This document shows, in pieces, positions 1-7,700 of a stretch of DNA of 7,851 bases (within the stretch, counting starts at the first letter, position 1; every line of letters begins with the position of its first letter). The notes under the pieces are model-generated. The model worked only from the letters and a program-made list of their open reading frames with translations, made no database searches and had not been told where the DNA came from. Location: assembly GCA_010029175.1 (NCBI GenBank), contig RGNC01000091.1:1-7851 (forward strand), in the 5' to 3' direction. The position numbers and the translations under genes are program-made. This DNA is from Synechococcaceae bacterium WB8_1B_136 (GTDB lineage: Bacteria; Cyanobacteriota; Cyanobacteriia; PCC-6307; Cyanobiaceae).

Positions 1-500
1 CCGTGCCCACCCTGGAGCAGACCGAGCCCGACGAGCGTCCGCTGGCCGAGGAGGCCTACCGCTACATGGACCTGCAGCCCGGCGCCCCGATCGCCGGCAC
101 CCCGGTGGATGTGTGCTTCATCGGCAGCTGCACCAACGGGCGGCTCAGTGATCTGCAGGCGGCAGCCGCTGTGGCGAAGGGCCGCCATGTGGCCCCGGGC
201 ATCAAGGCCTTCGTGGTGCCCGGCAGCGAGCAGGTGGCCGCGGCGGCGGAAGCCGAGGGGCTGGACAAGCTGTTCGTGGAAGCGGGTTTTGAGTGGCGTG
301 AGCCCGGCTGCTCGATGTGCCTGGCCATGAATCCCGATCGCCTCGAGGGCCGGCAAATCAGCGCCAGCTCCAGCAACCGCAACTTCAAGGGCCGCCAGGG
401 TTCCGCCACGGGTCGCACCCTGCTGATGAGCCCGGCGATGGTGGCCGCCGCCGCGGTCACCGGCCGGGTGAGCGACGTGCGCCAGCTCCTCAACGCCTGA
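1..500 (+). CDS. leuC: 3-isopropylmalate dehydratase large subunit, C-terminal part (5' truncated by window)
   Basis: LeuC is the large, iron-sulfur subunit of isopropylmalate isomerase. With LeuD it converts 2-isopropylmalate to 3-isopropylmalate in leucine synthesis, in the cytoplasm. About 165 residues are visible; the family is usually near 465-470, so about two thirds lies outside the window. The reading frame runs through the window edge (first full codon at position 3), so the GTG there is an internal codon and not a start. All three cluster-binding cysteines are visible: one in GSCTNGR (codon 129-131) and two in PGCSMC (codons 309-311 and 318-320). The conserved tail SSSNRNFKGRQG follows, and the gene stops with TGA at 498-500. 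leuD begins 22 nt later on the same strand, which indicates an operon. Nothing looks damaged. Identification is very secure. Confidence 0.97.
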   Translation, partial: VPTLEQTEPDERPLAEEAYRYMDLQPGAPIAGTPVDVCFIGSCTNGRLSDLQAAAAVAKGRHVAPGIKAFVVPGSEQVAAAAEAEGLDKLFVEAGFEWREPGCSMCLAMNPDRLEGRQISASSSNRNFKGRQGSATGRTLLMSPAMVAAAAVTGRVSDVRQLLNA

Positions 501-522
501 TCGCCTGCAGCCAGCCAACCCC

Positions 523-1155
523 ATGACCAGCCCCACACCCTTCCCCTTCGGCCCGATCGCCAGCGTCAACGGCACCACCGTGGTGGTGCGTGGTGACGAC
601 ATCGACACCGACCGGATAATCCCGGCCCGCTTTCTCAAGTGCGTCACCTTCGAGGCCCTGGGCCCGGCGGCCTTCGCCGACGACCGCGCTGAGCTCGCAG
701 CCTCTCCCGCCGGCCCCCATCCGTTTGATCGCCCTGAACACCAGGGGGCTTCGATCCTGCTGGTGAACCGCAATTTCGGCTGTGGCTCCAGCCGTGAGCA
801 TGCCCCCCAGGCCCTGATGCGCTGGGGCATCCGGGCCGTGGTGGGGGAGAGCTTCGCCGAAATCTTCTATGGCAACTGCCTCGCGCTGGGAATCCCCTGC
901 CTCACGGCCACCCACGCAACGATGCTGGCCATCCAGGCGGCCGCAGCCGCTGATCCTGCCGCCGCGTTTGAGGTGGATGTGGCGGCCGCCAGCCTCAGCG
1001 GTGCCGGCCAGTTGTGGGGTCTGGAGCTGGCCAGCGGTCCGCGCCAGATGCTGGTGAGCGGCCAGTGGGATGCCACCGCTCAGCTGATGGCCCACGATGC
1101 GGAACTGGCGGCCACCGCGGCTCGCCTGCCCTATCTGAACGCCTTCTCGGGCTGA
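523..1155 (+). CDS. leuD: 3-isopropylmalate dehydratase small subunit
   Basis: LeuD is the swivel-domain subunit of isopropylmalate isomerase and completes the active site with LeuC. The 210-aa product matches the usual length of about 200 aa. It carries the early family motif DDIDTDRIIPARF (residues 25-37), the substrate-binding loop NFGCGSSREHAPQAL (84-98) and SFAEIFYGNCLALGIP (110-125). The ATG at 523 follows the leuC stop by 22 nt. I see no clear Shine-Dalgarno sequence before it, so translation may depend on coupling to leuC or on a weak site, which is common in cyanobacteria. The C-terminal half has Ala-rich stretches (for example around residues 138-148), typical of high-GC relatives. 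It ends 51 nt before the convergent LptD-like gene. Function is secure; the exact start is very likely. Confidence 0.97.
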   Translation: MTSPTPFPFGPIASVNGTTVVVRGDDIDTDRIIPARFLKCVTFEALGPAAFADDRAELAASPAGPHPFDRPEHQGASILLVNRNFGCGSSREHAPQALMRWGIRAVVGESFAEIFYGNCLALGIPCLTATHATMLAIQAAAAADPAAAFEVDVAAASLSGAGQLWGLELASGPRQMLVSGQWDATAQLMAHDAELAATAARLPYLNAFSG

Positions 1156-1162
1156 GATCTCG

Positions 1163-1195
1163 GTCGCCCTCCACGGCCAGCTGGCCACTGGCGAC
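1163..1195. terminator. Candidate bidirectional hairpin between convergent genes
   Basis: The 51-nt gap between leuD and the convergent LptD-like gene holds nested inverted repeats. GTCGCC (1163-1168) can pair with GGCGAC (1190-1195), and between them lies the perfect palindrome GGCCAGCTGGCC (1175-1186). A second palindrome, GAGATCTC (1154-1161), overlaps the leuD stop codon. No T-run follows on either strand, so this is not a classical intrinsic terminator. Position between two convergent 3' ends is the main argument for a termination or RNA 3'-end role. In DNA this GC-rich, such repeats also arise by chance. Confidence 0.3.
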
Positions 1196-1206
1196 GGGCC
1201 AGGGCG

Positions 1207-4200
1207 TCAGAAGAGCGAGCGCCTTCGGGCGTAGTCGTTGCTGGGGTGATAGGGCACGAAAGGCACGCCTGTGCCGGAGAAGTTGAAGTCGTTGAGTTTC
1301 ACGCGCACGCCGCCAATCTGTTCGTAGGGGCTGTAATAAATCGCGAATTCGTAGCCGCGGCGCTGCCAGCGCAGCTCCACCGATGCCCCTGTCACGTCGC
1401 CGAAGTAGGGCGATGCGGGATCCACGTTGAGGCCAAGGCCACCGCTGAACACCAAGGGGCCCACCAGTTGCTGAGTCCAGCCAAATCCCATTGTGGCCAG
1501 GTCGACGGCGCGATCAAAGCTGAAGGGGCTCTGACCCTGGCGCAGGGTGCCCCCGCCGGTGACCGTGAACACGGTGTAGTCGAGGACGTTCTTGGTGAAG
1601 TGGCCCAGGGTCAGGGTGGGGCCACCGGAGATGCTCAGCAGATTCTGATTGGTGCCATCGCCGTAGTACGCCAAGCTCAGCGATGTGTTCGTGTCGATCC
1701 GCAGGCCTGGCACGATCGGTTTCGGCGTGTTGCGGGTTGCCACTTCGGTGCTCACCTCAGCCGGTTTGCCGGTCCAGATGGGCACCGCGCTGTTCACCGA
1801 TCCAAAGAAGCTGGCGCGCCAGAAGTCGGCCAGGTTGCTGGTGTTGAACTCATTGCCCTGGAAGCTGCCGAAGCCGGCCCGCCAGAAGTAGTTGTGGCTG
1901 ATGCTTCCCCAGTTCGGCAGCGTTCCCGTTTTTTCCAGGGACGCGCCAAGAGCTGAGTACACATCCTGCTCTCCCAGGGATCCATTCCAGGTGCGATAGC
2001 GGTAGGCGCCAAACAGCCGGCTGGTCACCGGGCCCAGTCCGGGCAGGCTGATCGGCTTCACGAAATCGCCCCAGCTGCGGATGGCATTGGTGAAGTTGCT
2101 GGGATCAAAACTGGAGATGCTCACGGTGGCATCGCTGCTGAACCCGAACACATTGCCTTTCAGTTTTCCCTCCAGGCCAAACAGATCGCCGATCTGGGTG
2201 GGTTGGCTGCTGCTGGGATCGCCGGCGGATTGGCCGGGCAGGGGATAGCTGTCGGTGGTGCCGCTCAAGGCGCGTTGCACCATGAACTGGGGTTGGAGGG
2301 TGAGTTTGCCGCCGCGGTTCCCGATCTTGATCGGCTGGAGATTGCGGCCCAGGTAGAAGCCGTCACGGTCTGTGCCGTCCACGGCTGCCACCCAGGGGTT
2401 GTCCACCTCTTTGTCCTTCTCCAGCAGCAGATTGCGCTGCATGGGCACCGGCAGCCGGTTCTCCAGAATCAGGCGGCTGCGCTGGCTGCGGATCTGCGTG
2501 TTGCCACTCGGCAGTTGCTGCGCCACCACGCCCTCCGCGTCCAGCCACGACTGCGCCGGGGTGTAAGGATCGTTGGTGAAGGCCACCCGATCGCCGCTCC
2601 AGCCTGCGGGGGTGATGGTGAGCTTGGCGGCCTGGAAGCGCCAGCGGTTCACAGTGCCCTCCACCAGCTTCTGCGGGCCGGCGGCGTTGAGGCTGCGGAT
2701 CTGTTGGGGCTGGGCCTGCCCGTAGGTTTCCGCTTCGCTGGGTTGGGCGTAGGTGGTGGTTACCCCTACGCGGCGTTCCAGTTTCAGGCTGCGCACGTAG
2801 CTGAGCTGGCTGACCCGTTGATCCACGGCCGCATCGATGGCCTGTTGCCGCAGCCGCTCCTGCTGGCCGGGCGAGACAGGTTGCGCTGGTGCCGCAGCTG
2901 TGTCGGGGCTCGGCGCCGTCGCCGTCGCGGCTGGATCGGTTGGCCCCATGGCCACACGGTTCAGCTGCTCCGCCAGGGGGCGCGTCGGGCGGCGGCGGGT
3001 GCGATCCGGATCCGGGCAGCCGCTGGGGGGCGGCATGGCCACCGTGAGCCGCTGGGCTGGAGCCTCGCCAAAGCGGTAGCGAAGCCCCATCAGGTAGGCA
3101 TTGCTGCCTTCACTCACGCCGCTGTAGGTGCCGTAGGCGCCGGAGCGGTGATGGATGCGTCCCACCAACGACCATTCCGGCGACACCAGGGCCTCCACCT
3201 CGAAGCCCAGGTAGTTGAGGAAGGTGGCGTAGTTCTCGCGGTAGGTCTTCTCGTAGTTGCTCACCGATGTGTTCAGGCTCACGCCCTCCACAAAGCCCAG
3301 GCTGAGCCAGGGCTGCACCCACAACCGCAGCCCCAGGCCACCGGTGATTTCACCGAAGGTCTGCGCAGGCGTGTCGGCGAAGGGCACCGCCTGGTTGAAT
3401 TCGCCGCCCGCCTGGGAATAGGCGTGGTGGCCCATCAGGTTGGAATCAAATTCCAGGGCCAGCGGTCCGGCTTCGACCAGTCGCTTGTTGAGGCCCACCC
3501 CCAGCAGGTATTCCGGGCGCAGGCGCCCGTTGAACAGGAAGGTGTCGCCGAAGTTGGCATCGATCATCTGCCCTCCCCAGAGCGTGGCCGCCCAGGGATG
3601 GGGATGCCAGTCCGGGATCGCCGGCAGCGGTGGCGGGCAGGCCATAGTCTGGGCCGCCGGCGACAGGGCGATCGGCGGCATGCGCCAGGCCGCGCTGCGC
3701 AGCTGGATGGCCTGGCTGCCAGGGGGGATGGCCCGCAGGAGTGCGCTGCCAGGCGCCGCTGGGCTGAGGGGTTGCTGCTCCAGCGCCGTCTGGGTGCTGT
3801 GGATGCTCGTGCCCACCGGCGGCCGGGTGCTGAACTCCGGTGTGGCCGACGCCAGCGGGCTCGGTGGGCTCCAGTAGCTGAGTGGCGCCAGGGCCACCGA
3901 GGGCGGCTGGGCCAGATCCAGATCAATTTTGGTGGTGTCCAGGTCGAGAACGCCGTAGACGTCGTCCAGTTCGCCGACGTTCTCGATCAGGCTGTAGCGC
4001 AGTTTGCTGGCCTGGAGATACTGCTCACCCCGCTGGAAGCGCACCCTGCCGCTGGCGTAAATCGTGCGGGTGCTGGATTCGTACTCGATCCGATCGGCCA
4101 GCAGGCGGCCGCCCGACACCTGGGCCATCACCTGGCCCGTGGCTACGAAGCGATTCAGCTTTTGATCGAATCCCTGGCTGTCGGCGCTGAGCTCGACCGT

Positions 4201-4410
4201 GAGGGGTGGGCTCTGCTGGGGAGTGGCAGCGCTCAGACGCGGCTGGCGGGCCGGGGGCTCGGCGCTGCTCGCCAGCGCAGCGGGCTGGACCGGAGCGGCT
4301 GGTGACGGCTCCGGCTGATCAACTGCGGCCCAGGCCGCAATGGGTTGCACCAGAATCGACGCCGTCCCCAGAGCCGCAATCGCGCGGCTGATGCGCTGAG
4401 GAGAGGGCAC
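1207..4410 (-). CDS. LptD-type outer-membrane protein (DUF3769) with inserted PagL-like barrel domain
   Basis: DUF3769 proteins are the cyanobacterial counterparts of LptD, which inserts lipopolysaccharide into the outer membrane. The product is 1067 aa. Residues 1-29 look like a signal peptide (basic start, hydrophobic core, cleavage near AWA). Residues 70-165 resemble LptA/OstA repeats (FVATGQV, LLADRIEYES, IYASGRVRFQRG). Residues 166-272 are a Pro/Ala/Ser-rich linker. Residues 273-447 look like a separate outer-membrane barrel with RIHHRSG (418-424) and LRYRF (443-447). Residues 448-534 are another Pro-rich linker. Residues 535-1067 are DUF3769, with SYVRSLKLERR, FTNDPYTPAQ, a barrel region and a terminal Phe fitting a BAM beta-signal. 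The start is GTG at 4410: it is the first start codon after the in-frame stop at 4480-4482, and it places the signal peptide correctly. No Shine-Dalgarno is evident. psbI lies 98 nt upstream on the same strand. The LptD role is inferred from family; the enzymatic potential of the inserted domain is unproven. Confidence 0.9.
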   Translation of the reverse strand: MPSPQRISRAIAALGTASILVQPIAAWAAVDQPEPSPAAPVQPAALASSAEPPARQPRLSAATPQQSPPLTVELSADSQGFDQKLNRFVATGQVMAQVSGGRLLADRIEYESSTRTIYASGRVRFQRGEQYLQASKLRYSLIENVGELDDVYGVLDLDTTKIDLDLAQPPSVALAPLSYWSPPSPLASATPEFSTRPPVGTSIHSTQTALEQQPLSPAAPGSALLRAIPPGSQAIQLRSAAWRMPPIALSPAAQTMACPPPLPAIPDWHPHPWAATLWGGQMIDANFGDTFLFNGRLRPEYLLGVGLNKRLVEAGPLALEFDSNLMGHHAYSQAGGEFNQAVPFADTPAQTFGEITGGLGLRLWVQPWLSLGFVEGVSLNTSVSNYEKTYRENYATFLNYLGFEVEALVSPEWSLVGRIHHRSGAYGTYSGVSEGSNAYLMGLRYRFGEAPAQRLTVAMPPPSGCPDPDRTRRRPTRPLAEQLNRVAMGPTDPAATATAPSPDTAAAPAQPVSPGQQERLRQQAIDAAVDQRVSQLSYVRSLKLERRVGVTTTYAQPSEAETYGQAQPQQIRSLNAAGPQKLVEGTVNRWRFQAAKLTITPAGWSGDRVAFTNDPYTPAQSWLDAEGVVAQQLPSGNTQIRSQRSRLILENRLPVPMQRNLLLEKDKEVDNPWVAAVDGTDRDGFYLGRNLQPIKIGNRGGKLTLQPQFMVQRALSGTTDSYPLPGQSAGDPSSSQPTQIGDLFGLEGKLKGNVFGFSSDATVSISSFDPSNFTNAIRSWGDFVKPISLPGLGPVTSRLFGAYRYRTWNGSLGEQDVYSALGASLEKTGTLPNWGSISHNYFWRAGFGSFQGNEFNTSNLADFWRASFFGSVNSAVPIWTGKPAEVSTEVATRNTPKPIVPGLRIDTNTSLSLAYYGDGTNQNLLSISGGPTLTLGHFTKNVLDYTVFTVTGGGTLRQGQSPFSFDRAVDLATMGFGWTQQLVGPLVFSGGLGLNVDPASPYFGDVTGASVELRWQRRGYEFAIYYSPYEQIGGVRVKLNDFNFSGTGVPFVPYHPSNDYARRRSLF
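3070..3594 (-). other. Inserted PagL-like outer-membrane barrel domain within the LptD-like protein
   Basis: Residues 273-447 alternate hydrophobic and polar residues in the manner of membrane beta-strands. The stretch begins around WAATLWGGQMID and ends in GLRYRF. It contains LNYLGFEVEALVSPEWSLVG followed by RIHHRSGAYG. I recognise this pattern from stand-alone small outer-membrane barrels resembling lipid A 3-O-deacylase (PagL), whose active site is His-x-Ser plus a downstream Glu. Here H421, S423 and E434 (codons at about 3148-3150, 3142-3144 and 3109-3111) are placed similarly. This match is from memory of the family pattern; a profile search would decide it. Pro/Ala-rich linkers of about 107 and 87 residues separate the domain from the flanking LptA-like and DUF3769 parts. 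Confidence 0.55.
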
Positions 4411-4508
4411 CGAGGCGACGCAAGCGGCGGTGATCCTGCCACGCTTACGGGTCTGACCAGAGGCCCTGGGGCCGGTTCGTCAGGTCGCTGCTGCGCTTCC
4501 CAGAGGGC
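4411..4508. other. 98-nt spacer between psbI and the LptD-like gene
   Basis: This spacer lies between two minus-strand genes. It has overlapping short GC-rich inverted repeats, such as GGCC-CTGG-GGCC at 4462-4473 and CCAG-AGGCC-CTGG at 4457-4469. These could form an RNA hairpin after psbI, but there is no T-run. I see no convincing promoter hexamers for the LptD-like gene. It is therefore open whether that gene has its own promoter or is read from psbI. The LptD-like frame stays open upstream of its GTG as far as the stop at 4480-4482, but no usable start codon lies there. Confidence 0.4.
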
Positions 4509-4628
4509 TCACTCCTCGAGGTCTTTGCGGCTGGGGGTGCGGCTGGGATCGCTGGCGAGGAAGCCGAACACGAAGATCCCGATAAAGAAGAAAACGACCG
4601 AGTAAACCGAGATCTTGAGGGCGAGCAT
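4509..4628 (-). CDS. psbI: Photosystem II reaction center protein PsbI
   Basis: PsbI is a single-span thylakoid membrane subunit of the photosystem II core. It sits beside D1 and CP43 and helps early assembly and stability. Reading the minus strand from the ATG at 4626-4628 gives a 39-aa product ending at TGA (4509-4511). It starts MLALKISVYSVVFFFIGIFV and ends SDPSRTPSRKDLEE. Family length is 36-39 aa, and both the transmembrane segment (about residues 6-24) and the polar tail match almost residue for residue. No Shine-Dalgarno sequence is visible before the ATG. The gene is divergent from the GH38 gene, with 99 nt between them, and lies 98 nt upstream of the LptD-like gene in the same direction. 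Identification is secure despite the small size. Confidence 0.98.
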   Translation of the reverse strand: MLALKISVYSVVFFFIGIFVFGFLASDPSRTPSRKDLEE

Positions 4629-4684
4629 GGTCTGTCCGGCGGGTGACAGGGAGTAACAGGCGCCAGGTGGGCCCTGAACGACCC

Positions 4685-4697
4685 TGCGGCAGCCGCA
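4685..4697. repeat. Short perfect inverted repeat in the psbI leader region
   Basis: TGCGG (4685-4689) and CCGCA (4693-4697) form perfect 5-bp arms around CAG. The repeat lies between the possible -10 elements and the psbI start, so it could fold in the psbI leader RNA or act as a small operator. Chance occurrence is quite possible at this GC content. Confidence 0.25.
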
Positions 4698-4699
4698 TC

Positions 4700-4709
4700 A
4701 TCCTATGGG
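4700..4709. promoter_or_regulatory. Possible overlapping divergent -10 elements for psbI and the GH38 gene
   Basis: The 99-nt divergent region (4629-4727) must hold the start signals for psbI, and probably for the GH38 gene. The near-symmetric core CCTATGGG reads as TATGGG on the plus strand (4704-4709) and TAGGAT on the minus strand (4700-4705). Each resembles a sigma-70-type -10 box. No good -35 box is obvious for either. If used, psbI would have a leader of about 65-70 nt, and the GH38 gene a very short leader. This is pattern-based only. Confidence 0.2.
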
Positions 4710-4727
4710 TCACGATCACGTTGACCG

Positions 4728-7700
4728 ATGCCGGAGGGCCCTGAGGCGGTGCTTCGCCCCTGGATTGAAACGTTTCAGGCGCCAACCCGGCTGGATCTGC
4801 GGCCCCTGTGGCAGCTGCGGACGCCCTCCGGGCAGGTCACGTCGGCCCTGGAGGAGTCGTGGCGGCTGGATCGCCCGGATTGGCATGCCAGGGGCCTGGT
4901 GATCTGGCCCCGCGGCGGCCGCTGGCACGGCCTCACGCTGCAGCTGCACTGTCCCCAGGCCTGGCGCGACGCCGATCGAGCTGATCGCCAGGCGCGGTTG
5001 GTGCTGCGCTGGTGGGCGGATGCGGCGGTGTTGCGGGTGGATGGCAGCGTGGTGCGCGAGGGCGATCTGTTCGATACCGCCTGCCGCTGGCTGCTCCCGG
5101 CCAGCTGGTGGCGGGGCGTGCCGCTGCAGCTGGACTTACGCCTGCGCTCGCCGCTGCACGACGACGGCGCCCTGATCCAGAGCCTGGTGGAGCTGGAACC
5201 GCTGCAGCCGGGCGATCGGCCGGGGTTGTTGCGCGGTACGGCCCTGGAGCTGCTGGTCCAGCGGCTGGAGCATGGGCCCGAGCCGCAGCGCGCCCAGGTC
5301 CGGTCCTGCACCGAGGGGCTGGCCAGCGTGGAACCCCTTGGCCCGGCTGCGGGGGACGCCCTGGCGGCCGTGCTGCAGCAGGCGGCCCGCCAGCGCCCTC
5401 ACGGTGGCTTTCACGTGCTCGGCCACGCCCATCTCGATCTGGCCTGGCTGTGGCCCGTGGCCGACACCTGGCAGGCGGCCGTGCGCACCTTTGAGTCGGT
5501 CCTGGACTTGATGGATCGCCACCCGCAGCTGCACTTCGCCCACTCCACCCCGGCGCTGTACGCCTGGATCGAGCAGCACCGGCCCGCCCTGTTTGCGCGG
5601 ATCCGCCGGGCCATGGAGGGCGGCCGCTGGGAGCCGATCAATGGACCCTGGGTGGAAACCGACTGCGTGCTGATCGGCACCGCTTCGCTGCTGCGCCAGT
5701 TCCAGCTCGGGCAGGACTACAGCAGGCGCGCGTTTCCGGAGTGGCGCCATGAGCTCTGCTGGTTGCCGGACAGCTTCGGGTTCGCGGCTGGCTTGCCGGC
5801 GGTGGCCAGCGCCACGGGAGTGCGCTGGTTCTGCACCCACAAACTGGCCTGGAACGCCACCAATCCCTTCCCCCACCGGTTGTTCCGCTGGCGCAGCCGC
5901 TGCGGCTCCGAGCTGCTGGCGCTGATCACGGCGCCGATCGGCACCGATGGCGACCCGGTGGCGATGGAGCGCTATCGGCTGCAGTGGCAGGCCGCCACCG
6001 GCGTGGATCAGGCCCTGTGGTTGCCGGGGATGGGCGACCACGGCGGCGGCCCCACCGCTGAAATGCTGCAGCAGCTGGAGCTCTGGCAGCAGCAGGCGGT
6101 GGCCTGCCCGCAGCGGCACGGCACCCTGCGGGACTACCTGCACCAGCTCGAGCCGCTGGCGGATCGGTTGCCCGTGTGGCGTGATGAGCTCTACCTGGAG
6201 CTGCACCGCGGCTGTGCCACCACCCGGCCGGACCAGAAGCGCCACAACCGCAGCCTGGAGCGGCTGCTGCGGGAGGCCGATCTGGCCCTGGCCCTGGCGG
6301 CCGAGCCCCAGCCGGCCGACTGGCGCAGCTTGCTGTTTCAGCAGTTTCACGACATCCTTCCCGGCACCGCGATCCCCGAGGTGTTCGAGCAGGCCGAGCC
6401 CCAGTGGCGCTCGGCCCGCCGCAGGGCGCGCCAGCAGCGGGACGCGGCCCTGTGGCGGTGGTTGGAGCCAGCACCCCGGGCCGAGGCCTCGCCGCAGCAG
6501 GCCGGCCAGCCCTGGTGGTTGGCCCAGCTGCAACCGCTGCCGGGGCAGTGCCTCACGCTGCGCCTGCCTCGCGGCGCCTGGAGCCAGGCCGGATCCCGGG
6601 GGCTCCTGCCCCACCAACCGGCGGCGGGCGGCTGGGTCTGGGTGCAGTTGCCCGGGCCCGAGGGAGTGGCGGCCCTGGCGCTGCGCCGGGCACCTGGGGC
6701 GTCAGCGGTGCCGGCCGATCCCTCAACCGTGCTGCATCCTGTGCGCTTCAGCCGCCCGTCAGCGGGCGCGGCCTGCCCGCTCTGGACCCTCGACAACGGC
6801 CTGCTCCGCGCGGAGTTCGGGGCCGAGGGCCTGCGTCAGCTCTGGGGGGCCGATGGCCGGCCCCAGCTGGCAACTCCCCTGGAGTGGCGCCGTTGGCGCG
6901 ACCATGGCGAGTTCTGGGATGCCTGGGACATCGCGGCCAGCTACCGCGAGCATCCGCTGCCCCTGCACTGGCACAGCGGGCCGGAGCTGGCGGAGCAGGG
7001 CCCGCTCTGCACGCGACTGGTGTGGCGGGGTCGCTGTGGTGCCAGCGATCTGCGCCTCGATGTGCAGTTGCGGGCTGCCTCGCCCTGGCTGGAGCTCAGC
7101 CTCAGCGTTCAGTGGCGCCAGCGCCATGAGCTGCTGCGGCTGGAGATTCCCCTGGCCGAGGTCGCCAGTCGCTATGCCGCCGACACCAGTGGGGGGGTGT
7201 TGGAGCGGCCGGCGCTGGCGCGAACGGCGCGTGAACAGGCCCGCTGGGAAGTGCCGGCGCTCAGCTGGGTGGCCTCCCAGGCCGCTGCCGGTGGACTGGC
7301 GGTGTTGCTGGACGGTCCCCAGGGGGTCTCGGCCCAGCCCGATCGCCTGGGGGTGTCGCTGCTGCGCGCCCCCACCTGGCCCGACCCCTCGGCCGATAAC
7401 GGCTTTCAGCGCCTGCGGTTGGCCCTGATGCCCTGCAGCGGTGGCTGGCGGCAGCAGGCCGTGGCCCAGCAGGCCCTGCGCTTCCGGGAGCCCCTGTGGC
7501 TGCGGCCGGCCAGCGGGCCGCAGGATCCCGTGATGCCTCCCCCCACGGGACTGTGCCTGGGTAGCCCTCACCTGCAGCTGGTGGGTCTGGCCCCCGGCGC
7601 GGCAGCCGGAGAGGCGCTGCTGACCGTGCAGAACCTCAGCCCGCTGCGCCTGCCCCTGGGGCTGGAGGGGGGCTGGCAGGTGCAGGGTGATCCCGACCCC

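Noticed and set aside
3..5. GTG at the window start as a translation start
   Set aside because: The frame continues through the window edge and the product is only the C-terminal third of LeuC, so this is an internal Val codon.
490..1188. A 232-codon minus-strand open frame covering leuD
   Set aside because: It is a shadow of leuD, which matches its family along its whole length.
2182..2196. Perfect inverted repeat CAGATC-GCC-GATCTG inside the LptD-like gene
   Set aside because: It falls within conserved coding sequence (QIGDLFG) far from gene ends. It is most simply a chance result of codon use.
2203..4305. A 700-codon open frame on the plus strand, antisense to the LptD-like gene
   Set aside because: It is rich in Arg, Gly, Ala and His with no recognisable domain. 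The minus-strand product shows a signal peptide and clear family motifs. Long antisense frames are expected in DNA of this GC content.
4728..4745. N-terminus MPEGPE of the GH38 protein resembles the start of formamidopyrimidine-DNA glycosylase (MutM)
   Set aside because: The similarity ends after a few residues. The catalytic use of the N-terminal Pro and the zinc finger of MutM are absent, and the rest is clearly GH38.
5136..6617. A 493-codon minus-strand open frame, and a second 493-codon plus-strand frame at 5947-7428, within the GH38 gene
   Set aside because: Both have low-complexity GC-driven composition and no family motifs. The GH38 frame carries all the catalytic motifs across the same region.
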